From Acidobacteriota bacterium (GTDB lineage Bacteria > Acidobacteriota > Vicinamibacteria > Vicinamibacterales > JAKQTR01), in assembly GCA_026393755.1 (NCBI GenBank), contig JAPKZO010000015.1, forward strand, positions 1-63,780: a DNA stretch of 63,780 bases, given 5' to 3'. The position numbers were made by a program, and so were the translations under genes. The notes under the pieces are model-generated. The model ran no database searches and was not told the origin of the DNA. It saw only the letters and a program-made list of their open reading frames with translations. Position 1 is the first letter of the stretch. Each line of letters starts with the position of its first letter. Positions 31,055 through 41,240 of the stretch are shown here, piece by piece.

Positions 31055-33874
31055 GTGAGACGAACAACGCGGATACAGCTTGCGGCTCTTGTCATTCTCT
31101 CTCTCGCGCCTGGATCGGCTCGGGTCTTGACCCAGTCGCCATCGACGCCGACCTTGGCGCCTGTGAAGGCTGCTGACTACGGCAAGTGGGAAACGCTCGG
31201 CGTCTCGGTCCTCGCGGATAACGCCAAGTGGGTCGGGGTGCCGATTACGCGCGTGGATGGAACAAGCGAATTGCAGGTCTATCCGGTGCCGGCGGCGACT
31301 GGCTCAACGCCCGGCAAGCCATGGCACAAGGCCGCCGAAGGGAGTGCACCCGCGTTTTCGGCCGACGGACAGTGGCTGGCGTACCGGATCGGTTACTCCG
31401 AGGCCGAGCGCGAGAAGATGCAGGACGACAAGAAGCCGGTTCGCGACAGGCTGGGCCTCGTTCGTCTGGATGCGGCTGCCGCTCCAGCCGCTCCGATCGT
31501 CGTTGCCGATATCACCCGATTCGCCTTTGCGCCCGCCGGGCCGTATCTCGCGATGCTGCGGTATCTGCCTGACGGCGTGAAGCGGAAGGGCGCGGACCTG
31601 CTGGTGAGAAATCTCACCACCGGCGCCGTCATGACGTTCGGCAATGTGTCGGAATTTGCCTGGGCTGATGAAGGCCGACTGCTCGCGCTCGCAATTGACG
31701 CCGAGGGAAAGGCCGGTAACGGGGTCCACGTGTACGACCCGCAGACGGGCGCGTTACGGCTGCTCGATTCGGGCGACGCTACCTACATCGGCCTCACGTG
31801 GCGCGCGAAGAGCGACGATCTGGCCGTCTTCAAGTCGCGCACTGATGACACTCGCGACGAAGACACCAATACCGTGCTGGCGTGGCGCGGTCTGCAGACC
31901 CCAGGCGAGACACCAGCGCGGCGGTACGATCACGCGGCCGACAACGGGTTTCCCGAGGACATGCGGGTCGTGACCTTCCGACGGCTGCAGTGGTCGAAGG
32001 ACGGCAAGACGCTCTACTTCGGGATCCAGGAATGGGATCGCAAAGCGGCCAAGGATGGCGCGGACAAGGCCGGCGACAAGGCGCCAAAGCCGAAGCCCGC
32101 CGGCGTGGACGTGTGGCACAGCAAAGACGAGCGCATCATCCCGATGCAGCGCGTCGATAAGAGCCGCGACGTCGAACGCAACTACCTGTCGCTGTGGAAC
32201 GTCGACAGCGGAAAGTGGCTGCGTATCGGGACTGACAAGGACGAGCGGGTGAGCGTCGTCGCAGGCGATCGGTTTGCGACCGAGACCGATCGCAAGCCGT
32301 ACATGTTCGATAACATGTTCGACCGGACCAGGCAGGACGTCTACCTGGTCGATCTGACGACGGGCGCGCGCAGAAAGGCCATCGAGGGAGTCTGGTACTT
32401 TCAGGGCAACAGCCCCGCCGGAAACTACCTGCTGTATTTCAAGGGCGACCAGTACTGGACCTGCGACATCCGCTCGGGCAAGGCGACCAACATCACCGCG
32501 ACGATCAAGGCCGTCTGGATCGATCCCGACTACGACACTCCGGTTCGCGTGCAGAGGCCGCCGTCGGGCGTCGCGGGCTGGTTGAAGGATGACGCGGCGG
32601 TCCTGTTGTACGACCAGCACGACATCTGGCGCGTGGCGCCGGAGGGGGCCGGCGGCGTCCGCTTGACGCGGGGCGCCGAGGAGTCCGTCGTGCACCGGTA
32701 CGCGCGGACCAACCGCGACGAGGAGTTCATCGACCCGGCATCCCCGATCTACACGAGCCTCTACGGCCGCTGGTCGAAGAAGTTCGGGTATGCGCGTGTG
32801 CCGACCGCACCGCCGGCGGCTGGCGCCGTACCGGCCGTCGAACGTCTCGTGTGGCTCGACAAGAACGTCGCTCGGCTGGCGAAGGCCAGGAAGGCCGACG
32901 CGTTCGCGTACGTGGTTCAGGATTTCGACGACTCGCCCGACCTCCTTGTGGGAGGGGCAGCGCTCGCCGACGCCACGCAACTGACCGCCACGAACACGTT
33001 CCAGAAGAGCTACACGTGGGGCCGATCGTCGCTGGTTGACTACAAGAACGCGAAGGGGGAACGGCTGCAGGGAGCCCTGTACTACCCGGCCGGCTACGAG
33101 CCCGGGAAGAAGTACCCGATGATCGTGTACGTCTACGAACGGCTGTCGCAAGGCGTTCATGGATACGTGGCTCCGTCGGAGCGCTCGCCCTACAACGCGG
33201 CGGTGTTCACGGCCAACGGCTACTTCGTGCTGCAGCCGGACATCGTGTTCCGGCCGCGCGATCCCGGTCTCGCGGCGGTCGACTGCGTCACCGCAGCCGT
33301 CAAAGCGGTGCTGGCCGCGGGTGCGGTCGATCCGAAGCGGGTCGGCCTGGTCGGGCATTCGTGGGGCGGATACGAGGCCAGCTTCATCCCGACGCAGACC
33401 AACATCTTTGCGGCGTCCATCGCGGGCGCGCCGATTACCAACCTCCTGAGTTTCTACGGCGCGATTCACTGGAATCAGGGTCTGCCGGAACCCGCGCATT
33501 TCGAAACAGGGCAGGCCCGGATGGACGTGCCGTACTGGGAGGATCTGCAGGCCTACATCCGCAACTCGTCCACGCTGTTCGTCAACAAGCTCGAGACGCC
33601 GATGATGATCTTTTTCGGCGACAAGGACGGGACGGTTGACTTCCGGCAGGGCGTCGAGATGTACAACTACGCGCGGCGCGCCGGCAAGCAACTGGTGATG
33701 CTGGTGTATGCCGGCGAGAATCACAGCGCGCGCGAGAAGCCGAACCAGATCGACTACCACCGGCGCATCCTCCAGTGGTTCGATCACTACTTGAAGGGCG
33801 CGGCCGCGCCCGACTGGATCACCAAGGGTACGACCGTGATCGACGCCGAGAAGGCACAGAAGACAGGGCGCTGA
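31055..33874 (+). CDS. Exported S9 family prolyl-oligopeptidase-type peptidase
   Basis: 939 residues from GTG 31055 (GGAGG at 31045). A signal peptide (IQLAALVILSLAPGSARV) is followed by a beta-propeller of about 650 residues, then the alpha/beta-hydrolase domain: YYPAGYEPGKKYPMIVYVYE, nucleophile in GLVGHSWGGYEASF, Asp in FFGDKDGTVDF and His in YAGENHSAREK. It is predicted to clip short peptides in the periplasm. A homologous gene lies at 37380. It shares a rightward run with moaC and a dehydrogenase, but the functions look unrelated. Confidence 0.9.
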   Translation: MRRTTRIQLAALVILSLAPGSARVLTQSPSTPTLAPVKAADYGKWETLGVSVLADNAKWVGVPITRVDGTSELQVYPVPAATGSTPGKPWHKAAEGSAPAFSADGQWLAYRIGYSEAEREKMQDDKKPVRDRLGLVRLDAAAAPAAPIVVADITRFAFAPAGPYLAMLRYLPDGVKRKGADLLVRNLTTGAVMTFGNVSEFAWADEGRLLALAIDAEGKAGNGVHVYDPQTGALRLLDSGDATYIGLTWRAKSDDLAVFKSRTDDTRDEDTNTVLAWRGLQTPGETPARRYDHAADNGFPEDMRVVTFRRLQWSKDGKTLYFGIQEWDRKAAKDGADKAGDKAPKPKPAGVDVWHSKDERIIPMQRVDKSRDVERNYLSLWNVDSGKWLRIGTDKDERVSVVAGDRFATETDRKPYMFDNMFDRTRQDVYLVDLTTGARRKAIEGVWYFQGNSPAGNYLLYFKGDQYWTCDIRSGKATNITATIKAVWIDPDYDTPVRVQRPPSGVAGWLKDDAAVLLYDQHDIWRVAPEGAGGVRLTRGAEESVVHRYARTNRDEEFIDPASPIYTSLYGRWSKKFGYARVPTAPPAAGAVPAVERLVWLDKNVARLAKARKADAFAYVVQDFDDSPDLLVGGAALADATQLTATNTFQKSYTWGRSSLVDYKNAKGERLQGALYYPAGYEPGKKYPMIVYVYERLSQGVHGYVAPSERSPYNAAVFTANGYFVLQPDIVFRPRDPGLAAVDCVTAAVKAVLAAGAVDPKRVGLVGHSWGGYEASFIPTQTNIFAASIAGAPITNLLSFYGAIHWNQGLPEPAHFETGQARMDVPYWEDLQAYIRNSSTLFVNKLETPMMIFFGDKDGTVDFRQGVEMYNYARRAGKQLVMLVYAGENHSAREKPNQIDYHRRILQWFDHYLKGAAAPDWITKGTTVIDAEKAQKTGR

Positions 33875-33875
33875 G

Positions 33876-34391
33876 ATGGCGAGCAGGAAGATCACGCCCT
33901 CGTTGAGGAGAAAATCCGCCGGGCAGCTCTCGCACGTGGACGCTCGGGGGCGCGTCCGCATGGTGGATGTGAGCCAGAAGCCCGCCACGGTTCGCGAGGC
34001 GGTGGCGCGCGGCTTCGTGCGGATGGCACCGGCGACGCTCAGGCTGATCGGCTCTGGCCAGATCGCCAAGGGTGACCCGCTGCAGGCCTCGCGGCTGGCC
34101 GGCATCATGGCGGCCAAGAAGACGTCCGAGATCATCCCGTTGTGCCACCCGCTCGCGATCAGCCACTGCGAGGTGAACTTCCGCCGGCGGCGCGAAGGAT
34201 ACGAGATCGAGGCCCGCGTCCGGACGGTTGGCCCGACCGGCGTGGAAATGGAGGCGTTGACCGCGGTCGCGGCGGCGGCGCTGACGATCTACGACATGGT
34301 GAAAGCCGTGGATCGCGCCGTCGTGATCGATGACATCCTTCTGCTGGAGAAGCGCGGCGGCCGATCGGGCGTCTGGAAGCGCGGGGCATAG
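33876..34391 (+). CDS. moaC: Cyclic pyranopterin monophosphate synthase
   Basis: 171 residues, catalysing the second half of the first step of molybdenum cofactor synthesis (8,9-dihydro-GTP derivative to cPMP, with MoaA). Conserved segments: LSHVDARGRVRMVDVSQKP, AKGDPLQASRLAGIMAAKKT, EIIPLCHPLAISH with the catalytic-site His, and GVEMEALTAVAAAALTIYDM with Asp. There are about 15 extra residues at the N-terminus. It starts 1 bp after the peptidase stop. No other moa gene is in the window. Confidence 0.93.
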   Translation: MASRKITPSLRRKSAGQLSHVDARGRVRMVDVSQKPATVREAVARGFVRMAPATLRLIGSGQIAKGDPLQASRLAGIMAAKKTSEIIPLCHPLAISHCEVNFRRRREGYEIEARVRTVGPTGVEMEALTAVAAAALTIYDMVKAVDRAVVIDDILLLEKRGGRSGVWKRGA

Positions 34392-34393
34392 CG

Positions 34394-35368
34394 ATGCAGG
34401 TACTCGTCGCGATTTACAGCCCGAGTGAGGCGTGGACGATCCCGCCATCCTTCGTCGATGTGTTGCGGCGGAGGTTTCCAGGCGTGGTGTTCTCGCACGC
34501 CGAAGATCACGCCGACCTGATTCGGCTGCTCCCCGAGGCCGACGTCGCCTTCACGTCGGTGCTCACGCCGCGGGCCCTTGAGCTGGCGCCACGCCTCAAG
34601 TGGGTTCACAGTTCGGCCGTCGGCGTCGGCAGCATGCTGTTTCCCGCGATGGTGGCCAGCCCGGTCGTGCTGACCAATTCGCGCGGCATGAGCGCGGCAT
34701 CCGTCGCCGAGCACGCGATCGCGCTGATGCTGGCAGCATTGCGCAGGCTGCCAGAGACGATCCGCGCGCAGGACGGGCGGCAGTGGATTCAGCCTCAGCT
34801 GTCCGGCCTGCCCATGCTCGACGGACGGACGCTGGGCATCGTCGGCCTGGGTGCGATCGGCTGCCGGGTTGCCCGAATCGGATCGGCGATCGGGATGACG
34901 GTCGTCGGCACGCGCCGCGAAACCGACTGGCCCGTACCGGAGGGTGTCGCCGAGGCGCTCGGGCCTTCGGACCTTCCGAGACTGCTGGAAGCATCCGACG
35001 TCGTCGTCCTGTCAGCCCCGCTCACGGCGGAGACGCGTGGGATGATCGGCCGGTCCGAGTTCGCCCGGATGAAGCGTACGGCGTGGCTGATTAACGTCGC
35101 GCGCGGGAAACTGGTGCAGGAAGACGCGCTGGTCGACGCCCTGCGCTCCGGCACGATTGCCGGCGCGGCGCTCGACGTGTTCGAGCACGAGCCGCTGGAT
35201 CAGGCCAGCCCCTTGTGGGCGATGCCGAATGTGATCGTGACGCCGCACGTGGCCGGTTTTCGCGCGGACTACTGGGAGGCCGCCGTCGATTTGTTCAGCG
35301 ATAACCTGCGGAGATATCTGGCGGGCGAAGCGCTCCTGAATGTGGTGGACAAACGCGCCGGGTATTGA
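34394..35368 (+). CDS. D-2-hydroxyacid dehydrogenase
   Basis: 324 residues of the NAD-dependent formate/glycerate dehydrogenase family. The NAD-binding loop is GIVGLGAIGCRVARIG (about residues 148-163), the substrate Arg is in INVARGKLVQEDALVDAL, the Glu in ALDVFEHEPLD and the catalytic His in VIVTPHVAGF. The N-terminal part (KWVHSSAVGVGSMLFPAM) fits the phosphoglycerate/hydroxypyruvate-like group that acts on small 2-keto acids. The exact substrate cannot be set. It begins 2 bp after moaC. Confidence 0.88.
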   Translation: MQVLVAIYSPSEAWTIPPSFVDVLRRRFPGVVFSHAEDHADLIRLLPEADVAFTSVLTPRALELAPRLKWVHSSAVGVGSMLFPAMVASPVVLTNSRGMSAASVAEHAIALMLAALRRLPETIRAQDGRQWIQPQLSGLPMLDGRTLGIVGLGAIGCRVARIGSAIGMTVVGTRRETDWPVPEGVAEALGPSDLPRLLEASDVVVLSAPLTAETRGMIGRSEFARMKRTAWLINVARGKLVQEDALVDALRSGTIAGAALDVFEHEPLDQASPLWAMPNVIVTPHVAGFRADYWEAAVDLFSDNLRRYLAGEALLNVVDKRAGY

Positions 35369-35421
35369 CCGGTGTGCGGTACTGGTCTACGGTAAACACA
35401 CACGGGCCAGATCGTTTCCGA

Positions 35422-37278
35422 ATGACCGCGCCATCAAGCGCCCACGACGACGTTCGCACCATTGCCGCACTGCCGTTTCACGTGGCGGCGCGGCACGACA
35501 GGGCTGCGCTCATACGCCGCTGCGAGGGCGACCGGTTCGTGGGGTTCTCGGGCCGCGAGTTTCTGGAACACATCCGGGCGTTCAGCCTCGGCCTGCAGGC
35601 GCTCGGTGTCCGCGCCGGCGATCGCGTCGGCATCGTGTGCGAGAGCCGGCCCGAATGGAGCGTAGCCGATCTGGCCATCCTCACGGCGCGGGCGATCACG
35701 GTTCCGGTGTATCCGACGCTGTCGGCCACCCAGACGCACTTCATCCTGGACGATGCGGGCGCCAGCGTGGTGATCGTCTCCGACGCGATCCAGCTGGCGA
35801 AACTCCAGGAGGCCGCCCCGAGCCTGCCCCGGCTTCACACGGTGATCGTCGTTGTGGCGCCGACACCGGCGCCCGAATTCTCTGGCGGCGGGCCGGCGAT
35901 TCTGACGATGGCTGACGTGGTCGCGGACGGGCGCCGGCAATTGCTGCAGGATCCCGGACTCGAGGCGCGCTACGAGACGGAGGCCCGCCGCGTCGCGCCT
36001 TCCGACATTGCGACCATCATCTATACGTCGGGAACCACCGGAGCGCCCAAAGGCGTGGTGCTCACGCACGACAACATCATGTCGAACGTCGTCGCCACCA
36101 ATGCGGTGCTCAAAGTGACGGCCTCGGATGTGGCGTTGTCGCTTCTGCCGCTGAGCCACGTGTTCGAGCGCACGGTGATGTATCTCTACCTGTTTGCGGG
36201 CGCGTCGATCGTGTTTGCCGAGTCGCTGGCGACGGTCGCACGGGATCTTGGCCGTGCCGCCCCGACGATCATGACCGGCGCGCCGCGTGTGTTCGAGAAG
36301 TTTCACCACGCCGCGCTCGACAGTGTGGCCACGGCTCCGCCGTTCAAGCGGCGGCTGTTCGCCTGGGCGGTAGGCGTCGGGAGATTGAGCAGTCAGGCGA
36401 GGATCGAGCACCGGAGGCCCTCGTGGTTTACGACGATTCAGGCGCCGCTGGCGGACGCACTGGTGTTGCGCAAGCTCCGAAGCAGGACTGGGGGCCGCAT
36501 CCGGGCGATGGTGTCTGGCAGCGCGCCGCTGGCGCGCACGACGGCGGAGTTCTTTCACGCCGTCGGTCTGCCGATCCTCGAGGGCTACGGTCTGACCGAG
36601 AGCGCGCCGGTCATTACGGTCAATCCACCGCACGCTCCACGACTGGGGACCGTGGGCCCAGCCGTCCCCGGGGTCGAGATGCGGATCGCCGCCGACGGGG
36701 AGATTCTCGCGCGCGGCCCGAACATCATGCAGGGGTACTACAACCGGCCGAACGAGACCGCCGCCGCGCTGGTTGACGGCTGGCTGCACACCGGGGACAT
36801 CGGCCGGATCGACGCGGACGGGTACCTCTCGATTACCGACCGCAAGAAGGATCTGATCATCACGTCTGGCGGCAAGAACATCGCACCACAGCCCATCCAG
36901 CTGCGGCTGAAGGCGAGTCCGCTTGTGTCAGACGCGATCATCATCGGCGATCGGCGCAGGTTTCCTGCGGCGCTGATTGTGCCGGATTTCGTCGCGGTCG
37001 AAGCCTCGCTGCGGGAACAAGGCGCGCCGTCTGGCACGCGCGAACAACTGGTCACGCGCCCCGACGTGCACGCACTGTTCCAGCGGCTGCTCGATCAGAT
37101 CAACATGGAACTCGCGCAGTTCGAGAGGATCAAGCGATTTGCGCTGTTGCCGGCCGAGATGACGATCGAAGGCGGCGAACTGACGCCCACGCTGAAGCTG
37201 CGCCGATCCGTGGTTGAAGAGCGATGCGCAGCCGTCATCGAGCAACTCTACGCCACGCGCGAGCCCGCGGTCAGCTGA
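35422..37278 (+). CDS. Long-chain acyl-CoA synthetase (AMP-forming)
   Basis: 618 residues of the FadD15/FAA1-like group, activating fatty acids to acyl-CoA through acyl-AMP. Motifs: IIYTSGTTGAPKGVVLTHDN (P-loop-like), LPLSHVFERTVMYLYLFAG, EGYGLTESAPVI, GWLHTGDIGRIDADGYL and ITSGGKNIAPQPIQ. The ATG at 35422 is preferred over an upstream TTG/GTG, since relatives begin shortly before the HVAARHDRAALI segment. Likely soluble or membrane-associated. Confidence 0.88.
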   Translation: MTAPSSAHDDVRTIAALPFHVAARHDRAALIRRCEGDRFVGFSGREFLEHIRAFSLGLQALGVRAGDRVGIVCESRPEWSVADLAILTARAITVPVYPTLSATQTHFILDDAGASVVIVSDAIQLAKLQEAAPSLPRLHTVIVVVAPTPAPEFSGGGPAILTMADVVADGRRQLLQDPGLEARYETEARRVAPSDIATIIYTSGTTGAPKGVVLTHDNIMSNVVATNAVLKVTASDVALSLLPLSHVFERTVMYLYLFAGASIVFAESLATVARDLGRAAPTIMTGAPRVFEKFHHAALDSVATAPPFKRRLFAWAVGVGRLSSQARIEHRRPSWFTTIQAPLADALVLRKLRSRTGGRIRAMVSGSAPLARTTAEFFHAVGLPILEGYGLTESAPVITVNPPHAPRLGTVGPAVPGVEMRIAADGEILARGPNIMQGYYNRPNETAAALVDGWLHTGDIGRIDADGYLSITDRKKDLIITSGGKNIAPQPIQLRLKASPLVSDAIIIGDRRRFPAALIVPDFVAVEASLREQGAPSGTREQLVTRPDVHALFQRLLDQINMELAQFERIKRFALLPAEMTIEGGELTPTLKLRRSVVEERCAAVIEQLYATREPAVS

Positions 37279-37379
37279 GCGCCGCAATCTGATGATATCC
37301 TTCGCCGGTTCGCCCGAAACCGGGACTCGAAAGTCCACTGCTTGGTCGAACCTCGATTTGAGCCATCTGGAGCACACGG

Positions 37380-40286
37380 ATGATTGCTTCCCGTCGCCCT
37401 CGCCGTCTCGTCTTCCTCGTTGTTTTCGGTCTCGCGTTGGTGCCGCTGCTGATGCGCGCGCAGCCGGCCGCGCCGAAGCCCATTGCGCTCGAGGACTACG
37501 CGAAGATTAAGCGCATCGCCGGCGCCGCGATATCGACAGACGGCAAGTGGATGCTCTACACGGTGACGCCGAATGACGGCGATGGCACGCTCTACGTGAA
37601 GGCGCTCGACAGCGACAAGGTCTACGAGGTGCCGCGGGGGACCGGCGCGTCGTTCTCTGATAACGCACAGTGGATCGGCTATTTCATCGCACCGCCCGCA
37701 ACGACCGGCCGCGGCGGTCGGGGCTCGGGCGGGCGCGGCGGCCGGCAGCCGGCTCAGGGCGCGACCGCCGACGCCGAGACGGCCCCCGCGCGGATCTTCG
37801 AAGTGCTCGAACTCGCGACCGGCACCAGGAAGACGTACCCGTCGGTGGGCAGCTTCGCCTTCTCGCCTGATGGCGAATGGCTGCTGATGCGCCCGCAAGC
37901 CGCCGGGGCGGCGCCTGCCGCCGGAACGGCTGGAGGCCGTGGTGGCCGCGGCGGCACGGGTGCTGGCGGGGACACCGCCGACAGCAACGCGCCAGGCACA
38001 GACCTGTTGATGCGGCACCTGGCGTCCGGCAACCAGCGCTACGTCGGCAACGTGGGCACGTACACCTTCGATGACGCCGGCAAGCAGTTGGCCTATACGG
38101 TGCGCGGCCAACAGCGCCTGGGCAACGGTGTATACGTCATGACGCTCGCCAGCGGCGAGCAGCGGATGCTCGACGCGGCTGACGCAGACTACGACCAGCT
38201 TGTCTGGAGCGCCCAGGGGGCGAACCTCGCCGTACTGCGCGGGGACAAGCCGAAGGGCAAGATGCAACGCGACAATGCGCTGCTCTCGTGGAACAACGTC
38301 GGCACGCCGCAGATGAAGGCCGCAACGTTCGATCCCGCCAAGGGGTCGTCGTTGCCCTCGGGCATGGTGATCAGTGAATTCACCGCGCCCAAATGGAGCA
38401 CCGACGGAGCCCGAGTGCTGGTCGGTCTGAAGGCGCAGGATGACGAGAAGACGCCATCGACCGAACCGCAGGCCAACGTGGACGTGTGGCACTGGAGAGA
38501 CGACGACCCGCAGTCGGTGCAGATCGTCCAGCTGAATCAGGAACGACGATCGACGAAGGCGGCCATCCTCGACGTGGTGTCGGGCTCCATCCGCCAGATC
38601 GCCGATGACGACATGAAGACGATCACGCCAGCCGACGATCTGCAGTGGGCGATTGGCCGCGTCGACACCCCGTACAGGGGACAGGTCGAGTGGGGCGCGA
38701 GCAAGAGCGATATCTACCGCGTGAGCCTCTTGAATGGCGTTCGCACGCTCGTCGAGCCCGGGTTGTCCCGGACGATGGGCTTTTCCCCGGACGGGAAGTG
38801 GTTTCTGTATCTGAAGAGCGGCCACGTCTATTCGTACGAGATGGCGACTGGGAAGAAGACAGTCATCGACGGCGGTCGCAGCTTCGTGAACGCCGAAGAC
38901 GACCACGACTACGAGAAGCCCGTGTACGGCGTCGCCGGATTCACGGCGGATGGGGCGTCAGCGCTGCTGTACGACCGCTACGACGTGTGGGCGCTGCCGC
39001 TCGCGGGAGGATCGATCTCCAACCTGACGAAGGGCGAGGGCGCAAAGCAGGAGGTGCGATACCGTGTGACCCAGCTCGGCCGTGCGGGTGGCGGCGGGCG
39101 AGGCGGCGGCGGCCGTGGCGGCGGTGCTGCGGCGGAGCCGATCGATCTCAGCAAGGCCGTGCTGTTGTCGGCCTTCGGCGAGTACACGAAGAAATCGGGC
39201 TACTCGGAGATTGGGCCGGGCCAGTCGCCTTCGCCGCTTATCTGGGCCGACAAGGCCGTCGGCGCGCCGATTGCGGCGAAGAACGCCGACAGAATCCTGT
39301 TCACCGAGCAGACGTTCAACCAGTACCCGAACTACTGGGTCGCAGACAAGCGGTTTACGGCACCCCGGCAGGTCACCGACGCCGAGCCGGACCTCTTCAA
39401 GCAGTTCACCTGGGGAACCAAGAAGCTCGTTGACTACAAGAACAGCAAGGGACAGCGCCTGCAGGCCACGCTGACGCTGCCGGCCGGGTACGAACCCGGC
39501 AAGAAGTACCCGATGCTCGTGTATTTCTACGAGCTGATGTCCGACACGCACCACACCTTCTCGTTTCCGGTCTATGACGATCGGCCGCACATGTCGACCT
39601 ACGCGAGCAACGGCTATCTCGTGCTCCAGCCGGACGTCAGGTACGAGATTGGCAAGCCGGGATCGTCGGCGCTCGACTGCGTCACGAGCGCCGTGAAGAA
39701 GGTGATCGAGCTGGGCTACGCCGATCCGGCGCACATCGGCCTGCAGGGCCACAGCTGGGGCGGCTACGAGTCATCGTTCATCCTCACGCAGACCGACATC
39801 TTCGCGGCCGTCGTCACAGGGGCGCCGCCGACCGATCTCACGAGCTTCTACGGCACGCTGTACCGGTCGACCGGTACCATTCAGCAGGGCATCACCGAGG
39901 TCGGGCAGGTGCGAATGGGCGCGGGCGCCACCCCGTGGTCGGCGCGCGAGCTGTTCGAAAGCCAGTCGCCCGTGCACAACGCGCCGAAAATCAAGACACC
40001 GTTCATGATTCTTCACGGCACAGCCGATGGTTCTGTGGATGCCGGGCAGGGCTTGGAATTCTACGCGGCCGCCCGGCGCCTAGGCAAGCAGGTGATTCTG
40101 CTCTCGTATCCCGACGAGTCGCATCACCTGGCGAAGAAGGAGAATCAGAAGGACTTCCAGGTCCGGATGCGGCAGTTCTTCGACCACTACCTCAAAGGCA
40201 CTCCGGCGCCGCTGTGGATGACTGACGGTGTGCCGCAGGTGAAGAAGGGACTCGACCCGACGATTATCGCGCCGCCTAAGAAATGA
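37380..40286 (+). CDS. Exported S9 family peptidase, second copy
   Basis: 968 residues with a signal peptide (LVFLVVFGLALVPLLMRAQP). The propeller region contains two glycine-arginine-rich inserts (GRGGRGSGGRGGRQ near 107 and RAGGGGRGGGGRGGG near 567) not seen in the first copy. The hydrolase domain has QGHSWGGYESSFILTQTDIF (Ser nucleophile), LHGTADGSVDAGQG (Asp) and YPDESHHL (His). It is a homologue of the gene at 31055, sharing VDYKNSKGQRLQ and PAGYEPGKKYPM-type segments. Probably periplasmic peptide degradation. Confidence 0.9.
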   Translation: MIASRRPRRLVFLVVFGLALVPLLMRAQPAAPKPIALEDYAKIKRIAGAAISTDGKWMLYTVTPNDGDGTLYVKALDSDKVYEVPRGTGASFSDNAQWIGYFIAPPATTGRGGRGSGGRGGRQPAQGATADAETAPARIFEVLELATGTRKTYPSVGSFAFSPDGEWLLMRPQAAGAAPAAGTAGGRGGRGGTGAGGDTADSNAPGTDLLMRHLASGNQRYVGNVGTYTFDDAGKQLAYTVRGQQRLGNGVYVMTLASGEQRMLDAADADYDQLVWSAQGANLAVLRGDKPKGKMQRDNALLSWNNVGTPQMKAATFDPAKGSSLPSGMVISEFTAPKWSTDGARVLVGLKAQDDEKTPSTEPQANVDVWHWRDDDPQSVQIVQLNQERRSTKAAILDVVSGSIRQIADDDMKTITPADDLQWAIGRVDTPYRGQVEWGASKSDIYRVSLLNGVRTLVEPGLSRTMGFSPDGKWFLYLKSGHVYSYEMATGKKTVIDGGRSFVNAEDDHDYEKPVYGVAGFTADGASALLYDRYDVWALPLAGGSISNLTKGEGAKQEVRYRVTQLGRAGGGGRGGGGRGGGAAAEPIDLSKAVLLSAFGEYTKKSGYSEIGPGQSPSPLIWADKAVGAPIAAKNADRILFTEQTFNQYPNYWVADKRFTAPRQVTDAEPDLFKQFTWGTKKLVDYKNSKGQRLQATLTLPAGYEPGKKYPMLVYFYELMSDTHHTFSFPVYDDRPHMSTYASNGYLVLQPDVRYEIGKPGSSALDCVTSAVKKVIELGYADPAHIGLQGHSWGGYESSFILTQTDIFAAVVTGAPPTDLTSFYGTLYRSTGTIQQGITEVGQVRMGAGATPWSARELFESQSPVHNAPKIKTPFMILHGTADGSVDAGQGLEFYAAARRLGKQVILLSYPDESHHLAKKENQKDFQVRMRQFFDHYLKGTPAPLWMTDGVPQVKKGLDPTIIAPPKK

Positions 40287-40301
40287 CGCGCCGTACGGGT
40301 T

Positions 40302-41027
40302 CTAGAACACTCGCGCCGCAGGCACGGGCCACCAGCGCACCTGCACCTTGCCGATGATGTACTTCTTCGGCACCAGACCCCAGTGGCGGCTGTCGGAACT
40401 GTTGTTCCGATGGTCGCCCATCACGAAGTAGTACCCCTCGGCAATCACCTGCGGTCCCCAATCGTCGTGGCTGCGGTACTCCGAGGGGACGTAACTGTCG
40501 TCGAGCCGCACGTCATTGACGTACACGCGGCCGTCGCTGATGCGGACGGTGTCGCCTTCCTCTGCAATCACGCGCTTGACGAACGACTTGTCCGGGTTGA
40601 TCGGGTAGTACAGCATGACGATGTCGCCCTTCCTGGGCGCGCTCATGCGGTAGATGAACTTGTTGACGATCAAGCGGTCCTGGTCGGCGAGCGTCGGCGC
40701 CATGCTCTGGCCCTCCACTCGGGCGACCTGGAATCCGAAGGTCACGATCAGCGTGGCGTACACGGCCGCCGAAGCGAGCGTCCTGACCCACGCGAACAAC
40801 TCTTCGCGAAACATCGCCAGCTTGCCGGGCCGGGCGGGCCCGGCGCCGGCCGGGGGCGTCTGAGGCCAGACCGGTGCCGAGAACGCAGGCGGGTCTATCG
40901 GATGCGGGTCACTGTAGAGATCGACAGTTCCAGGTGCGCCCGGAGCCGTCTGGTCGAAGACCGGCTCACTGGATTCGCCGCCCGCCCGGCGTCTCTCATC
41001 CTCAGTTGGAAATTCCGGCTGAACCAA
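40302..41027 (-). CDS. lepB: Signal peptidase I
   Basis: 241 residues. A proline-rich cytoplasmic head of about 70 residues, one membrane helix (LASAAVYATLIVTFGFQV), then the catalytic serine Ser108 in VEGQSMAPTL, Lys151 in FVKRVIAEEGDTV, and the GDHRNNSSDSRHWG box near residue 210. It cleaves signal peptides of the many exported enzymes in this region. It has its own promoter. Its stop is 15 bp from the convergent peptidase stop. Confidence 0.93.
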   Translation of the reverse strand: MVQPEFPTEDERRRAGGESSEPVFDQTAPGAPGTVDLYSDPHPIDPPAFSAPVWPQTPPAGAGPARPGKLAMFREELFAWVRTLASAAVYATLIVTFGFQVARVEGQSMAPTLADQDRLIVNKFIYRMSAPRKGDIVMLYYPINPDKSFVKRVIAEEGDTVRISDGRVYVNDVRLDDSYVPSEYRSHDDWGPQVIAEGYYFVMGDHRNNSSDSRHWGLVPKKYIIGKVQVRWWPVPAARVF

Positions 41028-41112
41028 GCGACGCTCTCCTTGATCCCGTTGATCTCGTTGACGTTGACCAGCTTCGACTAGCGGTCTCGCTGTATCGGAT
41101 GCCTACAACACG

Positions 41113-41142
41113 ACTATACCGGCCGCTCTCGCGGGCTGTCAA
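41113..41142 (-). promoter_or_regulatory. Promoter of signal peptidase gene
   Basis: On the minus strand TTGACA (41142-41137), 18-bp spacer, TATAGT (41118-41113). It is about 85 bp before the start codon. Confidence 0.7.
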
Positions 41143-41240
41143 ACCGCTGCGGATGAACGTGTTATGATCATTCGGCCCGTGGTCCAAGGCCGCTGTGGAG
41201 TCCTCTTTGGCGCGCCCGGGCGGGCGCGGAGGCAGATCGC

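Noticed and set aside
31754-34135. 793-codon open frame antisense to the first S9 peptidase
   Set aside because: Mirror of a strongly biased GC-rich gene; composition is Arg/Asp/Val rich with no motif, while the sense frame has a full S9 domain set.
37248-38906. 552-codon antisense frame over the second S9 peptidase
   Set aside because: Same shadow effect of third-position GC bias; no start signal or domain.
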